Positions 14,274-22,312 of a stretch of 28,641 nt of DNA are shown piece after piece (position 1 is the first letter of the stretch; each line of letters begins with the position of its first letter). The stretch is from a virus. The translations under genes were made by a program, and so were the position numbers. The notes under the pieces are model-generated. The model made no database searches. It saw only the letters and a program-made list of their open reading frames with translations, and had not been told where the DNA came from. Where the stretch lies: positions 1 through 28,641 of IMG/VR virus record IMGVR_UViG_3300025141_000552. One strand, given 5' to 3'.

Positions 14274-16811
14274 ATGGCAGAAAGAATCGTTTCGCCCGGA
14301 GTATTTACCAACGAAGTAGATCAATCATTTCTAGCACCAGGAGTTGCACAAATAGGTGCAGCAGTAGTAGGTCCTACAGTAAAAGGACCAGCATTAATAC
14401 CTACACAAATAAGATCATTTGGAGAATATGAATCAATATTTGGACCACATTCCAAAGATTCGTATGTTCCTATGCTAGTTAATGAATATTTAAGAAATGG
14501 CGGAAATGTAATCAATGTAACACGTTTATTATATGAAGATGGATATACGTTAACCAATGGCGCATTGGCAGTAGTTGCATATAGTGGTTCAGTATCTGCA
14601 TCACTTATTGAACCGGCTATGAGTCAATCAAATTTTGGTTATCCTATAGTTACTCATGTATTACATCCTACACAACCAGTAACTACAGATGGTTTTGCCA
14701 AAAGTTTATTATTTTTAGATTCAACTTCTGGAAGTTTTTCATTACATTATTCAGGATCTTTAGTTGCCGGTTCGGATTCAGCAATTAATTTTGACGGATC
14801 ATTTTTAGTAGCAGAAGATGTTGGTATATCGGCATCAATTGATGATGATAGTAACAAATATATTACAAAAGTATTTGGTAGATCTCCGAAATCAGTAGAC
14901 TATCCTCTATATGTTCAATATGAAGATAAAGAAGCTTTTGGAAATAGAATTGTAAGCACTACTGATACTATAGTTTCATTATTACCAATTCCAACATATG
15001 CAGTTGCAACAGATTTTAGTGTTGCGGCAACTCCATATATAACATCACAAAAAATTGGATCTACTACTAAAAACTTGATTAAATTTCATACTTTATCTCA
15101 TGGTACATCTGTAAATCATGAAGTTAAGATTGGAATTGAAAATGTTAAAATAGCAGCAGAAGTTGCAGATCTAAATGGTTATGGAACATTTGATGTTGTT
15201 GTTAGAAGAGTAAATAATACAAATATTCCTAATTCGCCTTATGGTCAAATTGACGACACAGATTCTGTACCAGTAACATTGGAGGCATTTCGTAATGTTA
15301 ATTTAGATCCAAATTCGGTTAGATATATTTCTAGAGTAATTGGAGATAGATATCAAACAATTACTGATGCAGGAGATCTTCTCGTAAATGGAGATTATTC
15401 AAATTTATCTAAATTTATAAGAGTTTCTGTTGATGCTGGAGTTTCAGAAGGAACTAATGATAAATCATTAATACCATTTGGATTTAGAGCTCCAAAATCT
15501 CCAATACCAAATATATTATTTGAAACTAGTGCTAGTATTAATATTAATGTTAATTTTGCATCTGCTTCATATGTAACATCACAAACACCATCAGGTGGAA
15601 GTCATAACGCTGTAAATTATCATGGATTTGATTTTACTAATTATAATAATTTAAATTATTTAGCTCCTATTCCATCAACTGGAAACACAACAGCAAGTAA
15701 TGCTGATTTTTATTTAGGAGACGTTACACAAGACGGATCGGCTAATTTTCCAACATTGGCCACTGCATATAGTGGATCATTACAAGATTCTTTAACAGGT
15801 GGAACATTTACAACTAAAGTTGCAACCACAACGAGAAAATTCATAGTTCCATTACAAGGAGGGTTTGATGGCGCAAAACCAAACCTAAAAAAATATTCAG
15901 GAACAAATATAACTGCAGCAAATACCTTTGGCTATGATTGTAGTTCTGCTACATCAACAGGTACCAAAGCATATAACAAAGCATTTACATTATTAGAGAA
16001 TACAGATTTTTATGATATTAACATGTTAATAACACCAGGTATTATTGATAGTTTACATTCATCAGTAACTACAAAAGCAAGAAATTTAGTAGAAGCTAGA
16101 CAAGATACATTTTATGTAATGGATACAAATGCATTAACAGATAGTATATCTACCGTTGAATCGCAAGTAACTACATTGGATAATAATTATACAGCAGCAT
16201 ATTGGCCATGGTTAAAAGTAAGAAATCCAGATGGAAATATTCCACAATGGGTACCACCATCTGTAATAGTACCAGGAGCATTAGCGTTTAATGATGCGGT
16301 AGCAGCACCTTGGTATGCACCAGCTGGTTTAAATCGAGGAGCCTTAACAAGTGTGGAAAATACATATATAACTCTTAAACAAAAACAAAGAGATACCTTA
16401 TATGAAGCACGTGTTAATCCTATTGCTAACTTCCCTAATGATGGAATTTGCATTTGGGGTCAAAAGACACTACAAGCAAGACCAAGTGCTTTAGATCGTG
16501 TTAATGTGCGTCGTTTATTAATTACGGTTAAGAAATTTATTGCATCGTCGACTAAATTCTTAGTATTTGAACAAAACACGGCAGCTACTAGAAATGCATT
16601 TTTATCAATTGTTAATCCATATCTAGAACAAGTAAAAAGAGATCAAGGATTGTCTGCATTTCGAGTAGTAATGGATTCTACTAATAATACCCCAGAAACA
16701 ATAGATCAAAATATTTTATATGGACAATTATTTTTACAACCAACAAGGACAGCAGAATTTATAATATTAGACTTTAATATACAAGCTACTGGCGCAAGTT
16801 TTCCAGAATAG
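14274..16811 (+). CDS. Tail sheath protein (T4 gp18-like)
   Basis: The sheath is the contractile outer tube of the tail. The protein has 845 residues, larger than T4 gp18 (659). The N-terminus PGVFTNEVDQSFLAPGVAQI (8-27) is characteristic: sheath proteins open with a PGV---E-D segment. The C-terminal domain carries ICIWGQKTLQARPSALDRVN, VRRLLITVKKFI and VFEQNTAATRNAFLSIVNPY, which form the conserved sheath handshake core. The extra length lies in the middle (roughly 100-500), rich in Ser, Thr and Asn, probably surface domains facing outward. AGGAG lies ~8 bases before the ATG. It is followed by the tube gene, as in T4. Confidence 0.95.
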   Translation: MAERIVSPGVFTNEVDQSFLAPGVAQIGAAVVGPTVKGPALIPTQIRSFGEYESIFGPHSKDSYVPMLVNEYLRNGGNVINVTRLLYEDGYTLTNGALAVVAYSGSVSASLIEPAMSQSNFGYPIVTHVLHPTQPVTTDGFAKSLLFLDSTSGSFSLHYSGSLVAGSDSAINFDGSFLVAEDVGISASIDDDSNKYITKVFGRSPKSVDYPLYVQYEDKEAFGNRIVSTTDTIVSLLPIPTYAVATDFSVAATPYITSQKIGSTTKNLIKFHTLSHGTSVNHEVKIGIENVKIAAEVADLNGYGTFDVVVRRVNNTNIPNSPYGQIDDTDSVPVTLEAFRNVNLDPNSVRYISRVIGDRYQTITDAGDLLVNGDYSNLSKFIRVSVDAGVSEGTNDKSLIPFGFRAPKSPIPNILFETSASININVNFASASYVTSQTPSGGSHNAVNYHGFDFTNYNNLNYLAPIPSTGNTTASNADFYLGDVTQDGSANFPTLATAYSGSLQDSLTGGTFTTKVATTTRKFIVPLQGGFDGAKPNLKKYSGTNITAANTFGYDCSSATSTGTKAYNKAFTLLENTDFYDINMLITPGIIDSLHSSVTTKARNLVEARQDTFYVMDTNALTDSISTVESQVTTLDNNYTAAYWPWLKVRNPDGNIPQWVPPSVIVPGALAFNDAVAAPWYAPAGLNRGALTSVENTYITLKQKQRDTLYEARVNPIANFPNDGICIWGQKTLQARPSALDRVNVRRLLITVKKFIASSTKFLVFEQNTAATRNAFLSIVNPYLEQVKRDQGLSAFRVVMDSTNNTPETIDQNILYGQLFLQPTRTAEFIILDFNIQATGASFPE

Positions 16812-16833
16812 TGAATAAATTTTTATAATGTTT

Positions 16834-16842
16834 ATATTTATT
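16834..16842 (+). promoter_or_regulatory. ATATTTATT motif, candidate late promoter for tail tube
   Basis: A one-base variant of the recurrent motif, 16 bases before the tube ATG in the 47-base gap after the sheath. It could add extra transcripts of the abundant tube protein. Confidence 0.4.
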
Positions 16843-16858
16843 AAAAAAAGGACATATA

Positions 16859-17383
16859 ATGGCATTAGAAGATCAGGTTAATGGCAATTTGACAGATTTC
16901 GGGACTGAAGTTGAATTTTGGGAAAAAGCGTATGCTTGGGAACCAAAAAAACAGAATCAGTTTATTATGTCAATATCAGGAATTCCAGCATATTTGATAA
17001 AAACATCAGATAAACCTAAATTAGCTAACGGAGAAATTGCATTAGATCATATAAACGTTAAACGTTATGTTAAAGGTAAATCAGAATGGGACGCAATCAC
17101 CGTAACATTATATGATGCAATTGCACCCCAAGGAGCAGCAGATGTAATGAATTGGGTGCGAGACCATCATGAATCAGTAACTGGACGAGATGGGTATTCT
17201 ACATTTTATAAGAAAAATATTAAATTGCAACAATTATCTCCATTAGGTGAAATTATTGAAGAATGGGAATTAAAGGGGACATTTATAACAAATGCAGATT
17301 TTGGATCTTTAGATTGGGGCACACCTGAAGCTGTTGAAATTTCATTAACATTAAGATTTGACTACGCAGTTAAGCAATTTTAA
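16859..17383 (+). CDS. Tail tube protein (T4 gp19-like)
   Basis: This 174-residue protein is close to T4 gp19 (163). It forms the inner tube through which DNA passes. The pattern NQFIMSISGIPAYLIKTSDK (32-51), the WDAITVTLYDAIAPQGAADV segment (~75-94), the VTGRDGYSTFYKKNI region and the strand ISLTLRFDYAV at the C-terminus are typical of the gp19 fold. AAGGA lies ~8 bases before the ATG. A strong terminator follows, closing the sheath-tube unit. Confidence 0.93.
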   Translation: MALEDQVNGNLTDFGTEVEFWEKAYAWEPKKQNQFIMSISGIPAYLIKTSDKPKLANGEIALDHINVKRYVKGKSEWDAITVTLYDAIAPQGAADVMNWVRDHHESVTGRDGYSTFYKKNIKLQQLSPLGEIIEEWELKGTFITNADFGSLDWGTPEAVEISLTLRFDYAVKQF

Positions 17384-17407
17384 AATCAAATAAAAATATA
17401 TTAGTAT

Positions 17408-17434
17408 AATGGGAGATTTATTCTCCCATTTTTT
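17408..17434 (+). terminator. Rho-independent terminator after tail tube gene
   Basis: A perfect 9-bp stem AATGGGAGA (17408-17416) / TCTCCCATT (17422-17430) with a 5-base loop is followed by Ts. It is the strongest terminator in the window. Confidence 0.92.
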
Positions 17435-17443
17435 ATATCCTTT

Positions 17444-17452
17444 ATATTTATA
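17444..17452 (+). promoter_or_regulatory. ATATTTATA motif, candidate late promoter for baseplate unit
   Basis: An exact motif directly behind the tube terminator and 22 bases before the next ATG. Confidence 0.55.
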
Positions 17453-17474
17453 ATAAAGTTATACGGAGTACAAA

Positions 17475-18245
17475 ATGAGTAGAATGACCGATCGACTTGG
17501 TTCAAAAGACATAGTAACTAAAGCTCGAAAACAATATGAAAATGATCAATTTTCAAAATTACCGACAATAGCAATATCATTACCTAGTGAAGGAAAAACA
17601 TATCCAAAATCACATCCTTTAAAGGAAGGATTTGTAGAAATGAGATACCCAACTGCATATCATGAAGATATTTTAACTAATACGTCATATATTAAACAAG
17701 GTATTGTGTTAGATAGATTATTAGAATCATTATGTGCATCAGATATAAATATAAATGAATTATTAGTTGCTGATAAAGAAAAAATGATATTATCAGCAAG
17801 GATATTAGCATATGGACATGAATATCCAGTAACAGTAATCGATCCTAAAACTAAAAAACCAATACAACGAATTATAGATCTGAATAATATTTCTATAACT
17901 AATATAAAGTTAGATTCAGATGATAATGGCGAATTTAACTACAAATCAGAAGAATTCTCTTTAAAATTTATATTTCCAACCGCCGGCGTATTATCTAATA
18001 TTCGAGAAGAATCTACAATTTCAGATTTACTTAAAAATTTAATTCGTGAAATAGATGGTAACCGAGAGCAATCAGTTATAGATGATTTTATTAAATATAA
18101 ATTATTAGCTAAAGACGCAAAAAAATTCAGAAAATATATAGAAGAAAATGTTCCGGTAATGGATAGATCAACAGAATTTAAGGGTGAAGATGGGAGCACC
18201 TTTACTGCCGGGTTTCAAATTGGGCCGGACTTTTTTTGGACTTAA
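17475..18245 (+). CDS. Baseplate/tail-assembly chaperone protein (T4 gp26-like)
   Basis: This 256-residue protein shows SLPSEGKTYPKSHPLKEG (35-52), the YHEDILTNTSYIKQGIVLDR segment and a following NELLVADKEKMILSARILAY-type stretch. This is the pattern of the T4 gp26/baseplate family (T4_baseplate). It lies between tail tube and tape measure, the place of the tail assembly chaperone in nearly all long-tailed phages. It ends at a T7 run (codons TTT TTT TGG ACT TAA), and the next frame-shifted gene overlaps this end by 62 bases. A +1 slip on the T run would join the two (see the next entry). GGAG lies ~9 bases before the ATG. Confidence 0.82.
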   Translation: MSRMTDRLGSKDIVTKARKQYENDQFSKLPTIAISLPSEGKTYPKSHPLKEGFVEMRYPTAYHEDILTNTSYIKQGIVLDRLLESLCASDININELLVADKEKMILSARILAYGHEYPVTVIDPKTKKPIQRIIDLNNISITNIKLDSDDNGEFNYKSEEFSLKFIFPTAGVLSNIREESTISDLLKNLIREIDGNREQSVIDDFIKYKLLAKDAKKFRKYIEENVPVMDRSTEFKGEDGSTFTAGFQIGPDFFWT

Positions 18246-18474
18246 ACCTAATGATCGAATAAAATTACATGATAATATATTTGAATTATTGTGGCACGGA
18301 GAAGGTAGATGGGATTGGGATACCATTTATACAATGCCAATATTTCTTCGCGTTTATCTAGTTAAAAAAATAAATTCAAAATTAAATCCTCCTATAACAA
18401 CAGCAAAATCCGAAAAAATTTCTAAAAGCCAAGTGAAACGGCCACCTAAACCTATTCCAAAATATAAACGGTAA
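18184..18474 (+). CDS. Overlapping second-frame tail-chaperone protein, possible +1 frameshift product
   Basis: As a free gene this gives 96 residues from GTG 18184, or 94 from ATG 18190. The region before residue ~19 is simply the upstream gene's end read in another frame. The credible protein begins at FGLKPNDRIKLHDNIFELLW and continues with WHGEGRWDWDTIYTMPIFLR, resembling the small protein that follows gp26 in T4 relatives (aromatic/Gly turn, then MP-LR). No ATG, GTG or TTG occurs in frame between 18193 and ~18288. The true product may therefore be a fusion made by a +1 slip at TTTTTTT (18231-18237), giving ...GPDFFGLKPND.... The tail is basic (KRPPKPIPKYKR). It stops 15 bases before the tape measure gene. 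Confidence 0.75.
   Translation: MKMGAPLLPGFKLGRTFFGLKPNDRIKLHDNIFELLWHGEGRWDWDTIYTMPIFLRVYLVKKINSKLNPPITTAKSEKISKSQVKRPPKPIPKYKR
18231..18237 (+). other. T7 run, candidate +1 ribosomal frameshift site
   Basis: In the zero frame this is TTT TTT T before GG ACT TAA. Skipping one T moves translation to TTT GGA CTT AAA, which stays open for 80 more codons. The site is two codons before the zero-frame stop, where a slow stop could favour slippage. The -1 frame closes after only ten codons, so +1 is the useful direction. Confidence 0.5.
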
Positions 18475-18483
18475 ATATTTATA
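18475..18483 (+). promoter_or_regulatory. ATATTTATA motif only 6 bases before the tape measure ATG
   Basis: An exact motif in the context AATATTTATATATGTAATGG. If it acts as a -10 element the transcript would start at or next to the ATG (leaderless). The same 15-base context AATATTTATATATGT recurs at 28165. Confidence 0.5.
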
Positions 18484-18489
18484 TATGTA

Positions 18490-20199
18490 ATGGATAATTC
18501 TGAACTCATATTAAAATTAAGAAATTTACCCAGATCTGGAAGAGCATCTGTATTTGACGACCTGGAGGCAATGAAAACTGCTCTGGGATCTTTGACGTCT
18601 GTACAAAATAATACTGTTCTAGGTACCCAGCTGATAATCGAACAAAATCATAAATTATTAAAATCATACGAAGCGATTGCAGCACCAATGATGCAGCTAG
18701 AAATGCGTAGTGCTGCATTGCAAAAACAATACGGATTGAACATAGAACAAGCTGGTGCCATGGGCTATGAATTAGACAAAATGGCTGAAAGCTTCGGTAC
18801 TGGCGGCCGTCATATGCGTAAGTATGCATTAAATCTTAAAGGTATTATTGGAAATTTCACAACTGCAAAAACCATAATTACTGAAACTGGTAGAAGCATG
18901 TTATATACTCAAAGAATGCTTACTGATAAATTAGGTGTAACAGACAAAGCAGCACAGGAATATGAATTTTATTCATCTACTATTGCAGATAAAAGCTCAG
19001 ATCAACTAGTTATGACTTCTAAAATTGCAAAAGAAATTGAAGGAATAACAGGACAACAAGGATTATTCAAAGAAATTGTATCAGATATTGGTAGCTTAAC
19101 AGCTGATTTACAAATTCAATACGGCCGTATTCCAGGCCAATTAGAATTAGGTTTAGTTAAAGCTAAAGCATTAGGCCTAACAATGCAAAATCTTTCTAAT
19201 GCAGGCAAAAATTTATTAAACATAGAATCTTCAATAGGCCAAGAATTAGAATATCAATTATTAAGTGGTAAACGATTAGTTGATAATGACGGAAAAAGTT
19301 TAACTAATAAATATCGGATTGCAACCTTATCAGGAAAAGCATCAGATCAAGCAGATGTATTAAATGACATATTAGAAAGTGAAGGTGACACATTAAAAGA
19401 TAATTTATTTGCTAGACAACAAATGAGTCAATTATTAGGTATGGACGAAGCTGCATTATCTAGAGCATTACAGAAAAAATCTATATTAGAAGATTTACCA
19501 GGTGGCGACGCTTTATTTGATAAAACAGGAGACGAATTAATTTCAGCTGCCAAGGCAATGGGTGCAACAGAAGGCCAACTAAAGGAGTTACAGGAAACTG
19601 AAGATAAACGACAAACGCCAGATATATTATCAGATATAAAAGATTTAATGATAACTGATGGTATAAAAACAATACCAGCTGGAACAACACAAGATATTTC
19701 ACAAAGTTTGATAAAAGGAATGACAGATTTTGCTGACGTTATTGAAGCTCCAAGTAAAACCATGGCTGTTATTGCTGGAGAAGCTAAAACATTCCACTCA
19801 ATAGCTAAAGAATCAAAAAAACTATTTGATGAATACCAAGGAATTCTTTCAGGAAACAAAGATGTGATTGAAAAACTTACAGGAGTTATTGCTGCGTCAG
19901 ATGCAACTTTTGGTGTTTCTACAACTGGCGAAGTTAATGTAAATGAAGCTGCAGAAGATTTTATTTTCTCCCAAGGCCAAATTACACCATTTCATCCAGG
20001 AGATCAATTAGTAGGTGGCAAAGACGGAGGCCCTATACTTGATGCGATATCAAATTCAGGAACTAATATTGATTCTAAACAAATTGGAATGGATATAGCA
20101 AATGCAATTTATAATGTATTAAAAGAAAAGCAAGTAATAAAAATAGTACCAGATTTATTATTCAGCGGTCAGGGAGGAAATAATGGAGCATTTGCATAA
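18490..20199 (+). CDS. Tail tape measure protein (T4 gp29-like)
   Basis: This 569-residue protein is close to T4 gp29 (590), so the tail should be about T4 length. It is mainly alpha-helical, with long amphipathic stretches, the GLTMQNLSNAGKNLLNIESS segment (~228-247), ELEYQLLSGKRLVDNDGKSL, and FARQQMSQLLGMDEAALSRA. The C-terminus has the turn ITPFHPGDQLVGGKDGGPI (~498-516), also typical of tape measures. The position after the chaperone pair and before baseplate genes is standard. The ATG at 18490 has no Shine-Dalgarno sequence. An internal ATG (18571) has GGAGG but only 2 bases of spacing, so the first start is kept. Base composition is slightly richer in G+C at the 5' end. Confidence 0.88.
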   Translation: MDNSELILKLRNLPRSGRASVFDDLEAMKTALGSLTSVQNNTVLGTQLIIEQNHKLLKSYEAIAAPMMQLEMRSAALQKQYGLNIEQAGAMGYELDKMAESFGTGGRHMRKYALNLKGIIGNFTTAKTIITETGRSMLYTQRMLTDKLGVTDKAAQEYEFYSSTIADKSSDQLVMTSKIAKEIEGITGQQGLFKEIVSDIGSLTADLQIQYGRIPGQLELGLVKAKALGLTMQNLSNAGKNLLNIESSIGQELEYQLLSGKRLVDNDGKSLTNKYRIATLSGKASDQADVLNDILESEGDTLKDNLFARQQMSQLLGMDEAALSRALQKKSILEDLPGGDALFDKTGDELISAAKAMGATEGQLKELQETEDKRQTPDILSDIKDLMITDGIKTIPAGTTQDISQSLIKGMTDFADVIEAPSKTMAVIAGEAKTFHSIAKESKKLFDEYQGILSGNKDVIEKLTGVIAASDATFGVSTTGEVNVNEAAEDFIFSQGQITPFHPGDQLVGGKDGGPILDAISNSGTNIDSKQIGMDIANAIYNVLKEKQVIKIVPDLLFSGQGGNNGAFA

Positions 20200-20212
20200 A
20201 TAAAGGAATTTA

Positions 20213-21979
20213 ATGCCACAACAAAATATAATTAACATAGGACCATCACAATCTCTTCCTGTTAGTCCAGGATTTAATCCTACATCTGTATTTGGGATAG
20301 GGGGAACTGTACCTATAACAAGTGCACCAATTTTTTCATTATCATCTACACTACCAGATCCATATATTGTTAATATAACAACTACAAACATGACTCAACA
20401 GAGTGCAGAAGAAAAATTAAAAAGACAGGCAGGCCGAGCAGCTGCATCTTTTTTACATGTACCATCAGTTATTTCAGATCCATTATTAAATACCCTTGGA
20501 TCTGGTAAAGACTCGGTATATAGACAATATACTTCATTACCATTAGTTTCATTAAATAAACTACCAGGAATACAAATTCAAGATTTTAGAAGCAGAATTT
20601 CACCAATTATAGGAATTGAATCTAATTCAGTTACATTTGATGGTGAAAATGCAAATTCATATTTAAATCAACGACTTGATGGTGCATCTGCAGTTTTACG
20701 TGGCTCAGGTCGAGCTGCCTTATACTCTGCAGCTACAATAGCTCCAGGTGGTGCATATACAATTTTTAATAGAAATGCACCTGGTAAGCTCGGTTATGGA
20801 ATGGGCGACCCTGGCGATCCTCACGCACTTAGAAATGATTTTACTGCTCGAAGCCAAGTAGCTACACGATGGAAAAAAGAAAAAAAATTTAAATTTGGTA
20901 AAAATAAAGGCAAAACGAAAAAAGTAGGAAAATTTATAGCTACTATAAACCCTATAGAAAAAGCTACGCCATTTAGAGGAGATAAAGTTAATGTTATTGA
21001 CTTTGGTCAGCGTAGATTAAATCATGCATACCAATGGAGGCCTGATGCATTTGTTCCTGGAAGTGGATTTGGAGAATTGTTAGGTCGATCTATGAGAAAA
21101 GCCGGCCGCACTAATGATTTTATTAAATTTTTAATCACTGGCCCTAAAATAACAGCTAATGAATTTAAAAAACCTCATCATACTGATGACATATTTGCAT
21201 TTCGTTGCACTGATTTATCAGTATCTGATAATTTTAATGCTGCATATAGTCAAGTAAATATGATAGGTAGAGCTGATCCAAATTATCATTATGGTGGATA
21301 TACTAGAGATGTATCTATAGGATTCACGGTGCATGCAACAGATCGAGATGAATTAAAACCCATATGGAGAAAATTAAACTTTTTAGCAAGTTATACTGCA
21401 CCTGAATATAATCCGACACAATTAGGTTTAACTGCACCATGGATGCGTATAACAGTAGGAGATTTATTTGTTCAACAACCTGCATTAATTAGTAGTTTAG
21501 GATATGAATTAGCAGGAACAGATACCTCATGGGAAATTAATATAGAAGGTGACCCAACTAATATGCAAGTACCGCATAGTGTTAAAGTATCAATGACATT
21601 ATATATGATAACTGATTATTTACCGCAGAAAGGTGGTAATATGTATACTTTAGCTAAATCATTTAATAAAGATGGACTCCCAGAACCAGGTAAAGATAAT
21701 TGGTTAAGTGATGCTATGTCAGTTGCTGAAAAACCTACACTAGAAACTGATAAAGACGGGAAAAATAAACCTAACACTTTAGAATCAGATAAAGACTCAA
21801 AAAGAAGAAGCGATGCACTTAAAACAGATAAAGACGGCGACCCAACTAATGAAAATACGTTAAAATCAGACCAAGAAGGAAAAGGTAATACATATACACA
21901 AAATATTAAACAACAAACTCCTATAAAGGAAGTGAACGATGTTGCTGGAGTCCAAATAGACGCAGATAAAATTAGCTAA
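20213..21979 (+). CDS. Baseplate / tail tube-baseplate junction protein
   Basis: This 588-residue protein has a Pro/Ser/Thr-rich N-terminus (1-60) and a middle with Gly-rich turns (LGYGMGDPGDPHALRNDFTA). A conserved tube-like domain at about 325-495 contains FRCTDLSVSDNFNAAYSQVN, YHYGGYTRDVSIGFTVHATD, LNFLASYTAPEYNP and MRITVGDLFVQQP. This combination (GYTR-VSI-F--HA-DR-EL, then TAP-Y, then VGDL) is typical of phage proteins that nucleate the tube on the baseplate, equivalent in role to T4 gp48/gp54. The specific T4 partner is not certain. The C-terminal ~75 residues are hydrophilic repeats (separate entry). It starts 13 bases after the tape measure with AAGGA. Confidence 0.72.
   Translation: MPQQNIINIGPSQSLPVSPGFNPTSVFGIGGTVPITSAPIFSLSSTLPDPYIVNITTTNMTQQSAEEKLKRQAGRAAASFLHVPSVISDPLLNTLGSGKDSVYRQYTSLPLVSLNKLPGIQIQDFRSRISPIIGIESNSVTFDGENANSYLNQRLDGASAVLRGSGRAALYSAATIAPGGAYTIFNRNAPGKLGYGMGDPGDPHALRNDFTARSQVATRWKKEKKFKFGKNKGKTKKVGKFIATINPIEKATPFRGDKVNVIDFGQRRLNHAYQWRPDAFVPGSGFGELLGRSMRKAGRTNDFIKFLITGPKITANEFKKPHHTDDIFAFRCTDLSVSDNFNAAYSQVNMIGRADPNYHYGGYTRDVSIGFTVHATDRDELKPIWRKLNFLASYTAPEYNPTQLGLTAPWMRITVGDLFVQQPALISSLGYELAGTDTSWEINIEGDPTNMQVPHSVKVSMTLYMITDYLPQKGGNMYTLAKSFNKDGLPEPGKDNWLSDAMSVAEKPTLETDKDGKNKPNTLESDKDSKRRSDALKTDKDGDPTNENTLKSDQEGKGNTYTQNIKQQTPIKEVNDVAGVQIDADKIS
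21740..21898 (+). repeat. Four imperfect 13-14-residue acidic repeats at the end of the baseplate protein
   Basis: The translated units LETDKDGKNKPNT, LESDKDSKRRSDA, LKTDKDGDPTNENT and LKSDQEGKGNTYT follow each other directly (residues ~510-562). Each carries L-(E/K)-(S/T)-D-(K/Q)-(D/E). The DNA of the units has diverged, so this is an old protein-level repeat. The DKDG cores resemble calcium-binding loops. Confidence 0.75.
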
Positions 21980-22017
21980 TGGGGAGAACCCGGATAAAAT
22001 TAAAGATTAAATTATGA
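21979..22017 (+). other. 12-codon mini-ORF bridging two baseplate genes
   Basis: The stop of the upstream gene forms TAATG, opening a 12-codon frame (MGRTRIKLKIKL). Its TGA overlaps the next ATG (ATGA at 22014-22017). A ribosome could cross the 34-base gap by stop-start coupling. Product not assumed functional; chance is possible in such a short stretch. Confidence 0.35.
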
Positions 22018-22310
22018 GATATTCTATAACAGATATAATAAATGATGATACTGGTAAACGCAGATTTGCTTCAACAATTTTGCCGGTTATTCCTATTAGT
22101 GATGATGATATATATATCAAAACAACATCAATAGAGCGATTAGATAAATTAGCCCAAACATTTTATGAAAATCCGTCATTGTGGTGGTTGATTGCAGCTT
22201 GTAATGGTTTAGGAAAGGGTTCGTTAATTGTCCCAAGAAATACTAGACTACGTATCCCACCAAACCAAAATATTAGAGAATATATTAATATTTTAAATTC
22301 AGAAAGATAG
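22014..22310 (+). CDS. LysM-domain tail/baseplate protein (gpX / gp53-N-terminus-like)
   Basis: This 98-residue protein contains ERLDKLAQTFYENPSLWWLI (~41-60), then AACNGLGKGSLIVPRNTRLR and IPP. This is the LysM-like pattern of phage tail protein X and of the N-terminal part of T4 gp53: D-LA--FY--P-LWW-IA--N, then P-G--LRIP. Such proteins sit at the hub or wedge, and the order tape measure, junction protein, LysM, hub is common in contractile tails. The ATG is coupled to the upstream mini-ORF by ATGA. It ends 2 bases before the hub gene. Confidence 0.82.
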   Translation: MRYSITDIINDDTGKRRFASTILPVIPISDDDIYIKTTSIERLDKLAQTFYENPSLWWLIAACNGLGKGSLIVPRNTRLRIPPNQNIREYINILNSER

Positions 22311-22312
22311 TT

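Noticed and set aside
18562-18573. GGAGG before an internal ATG (18571) as the true tape measure start
   Set aside because: Only 2 bases separate GGAGG from the ATG, too close for initiation. The ATG at 18490 has the recurrent promoter context.
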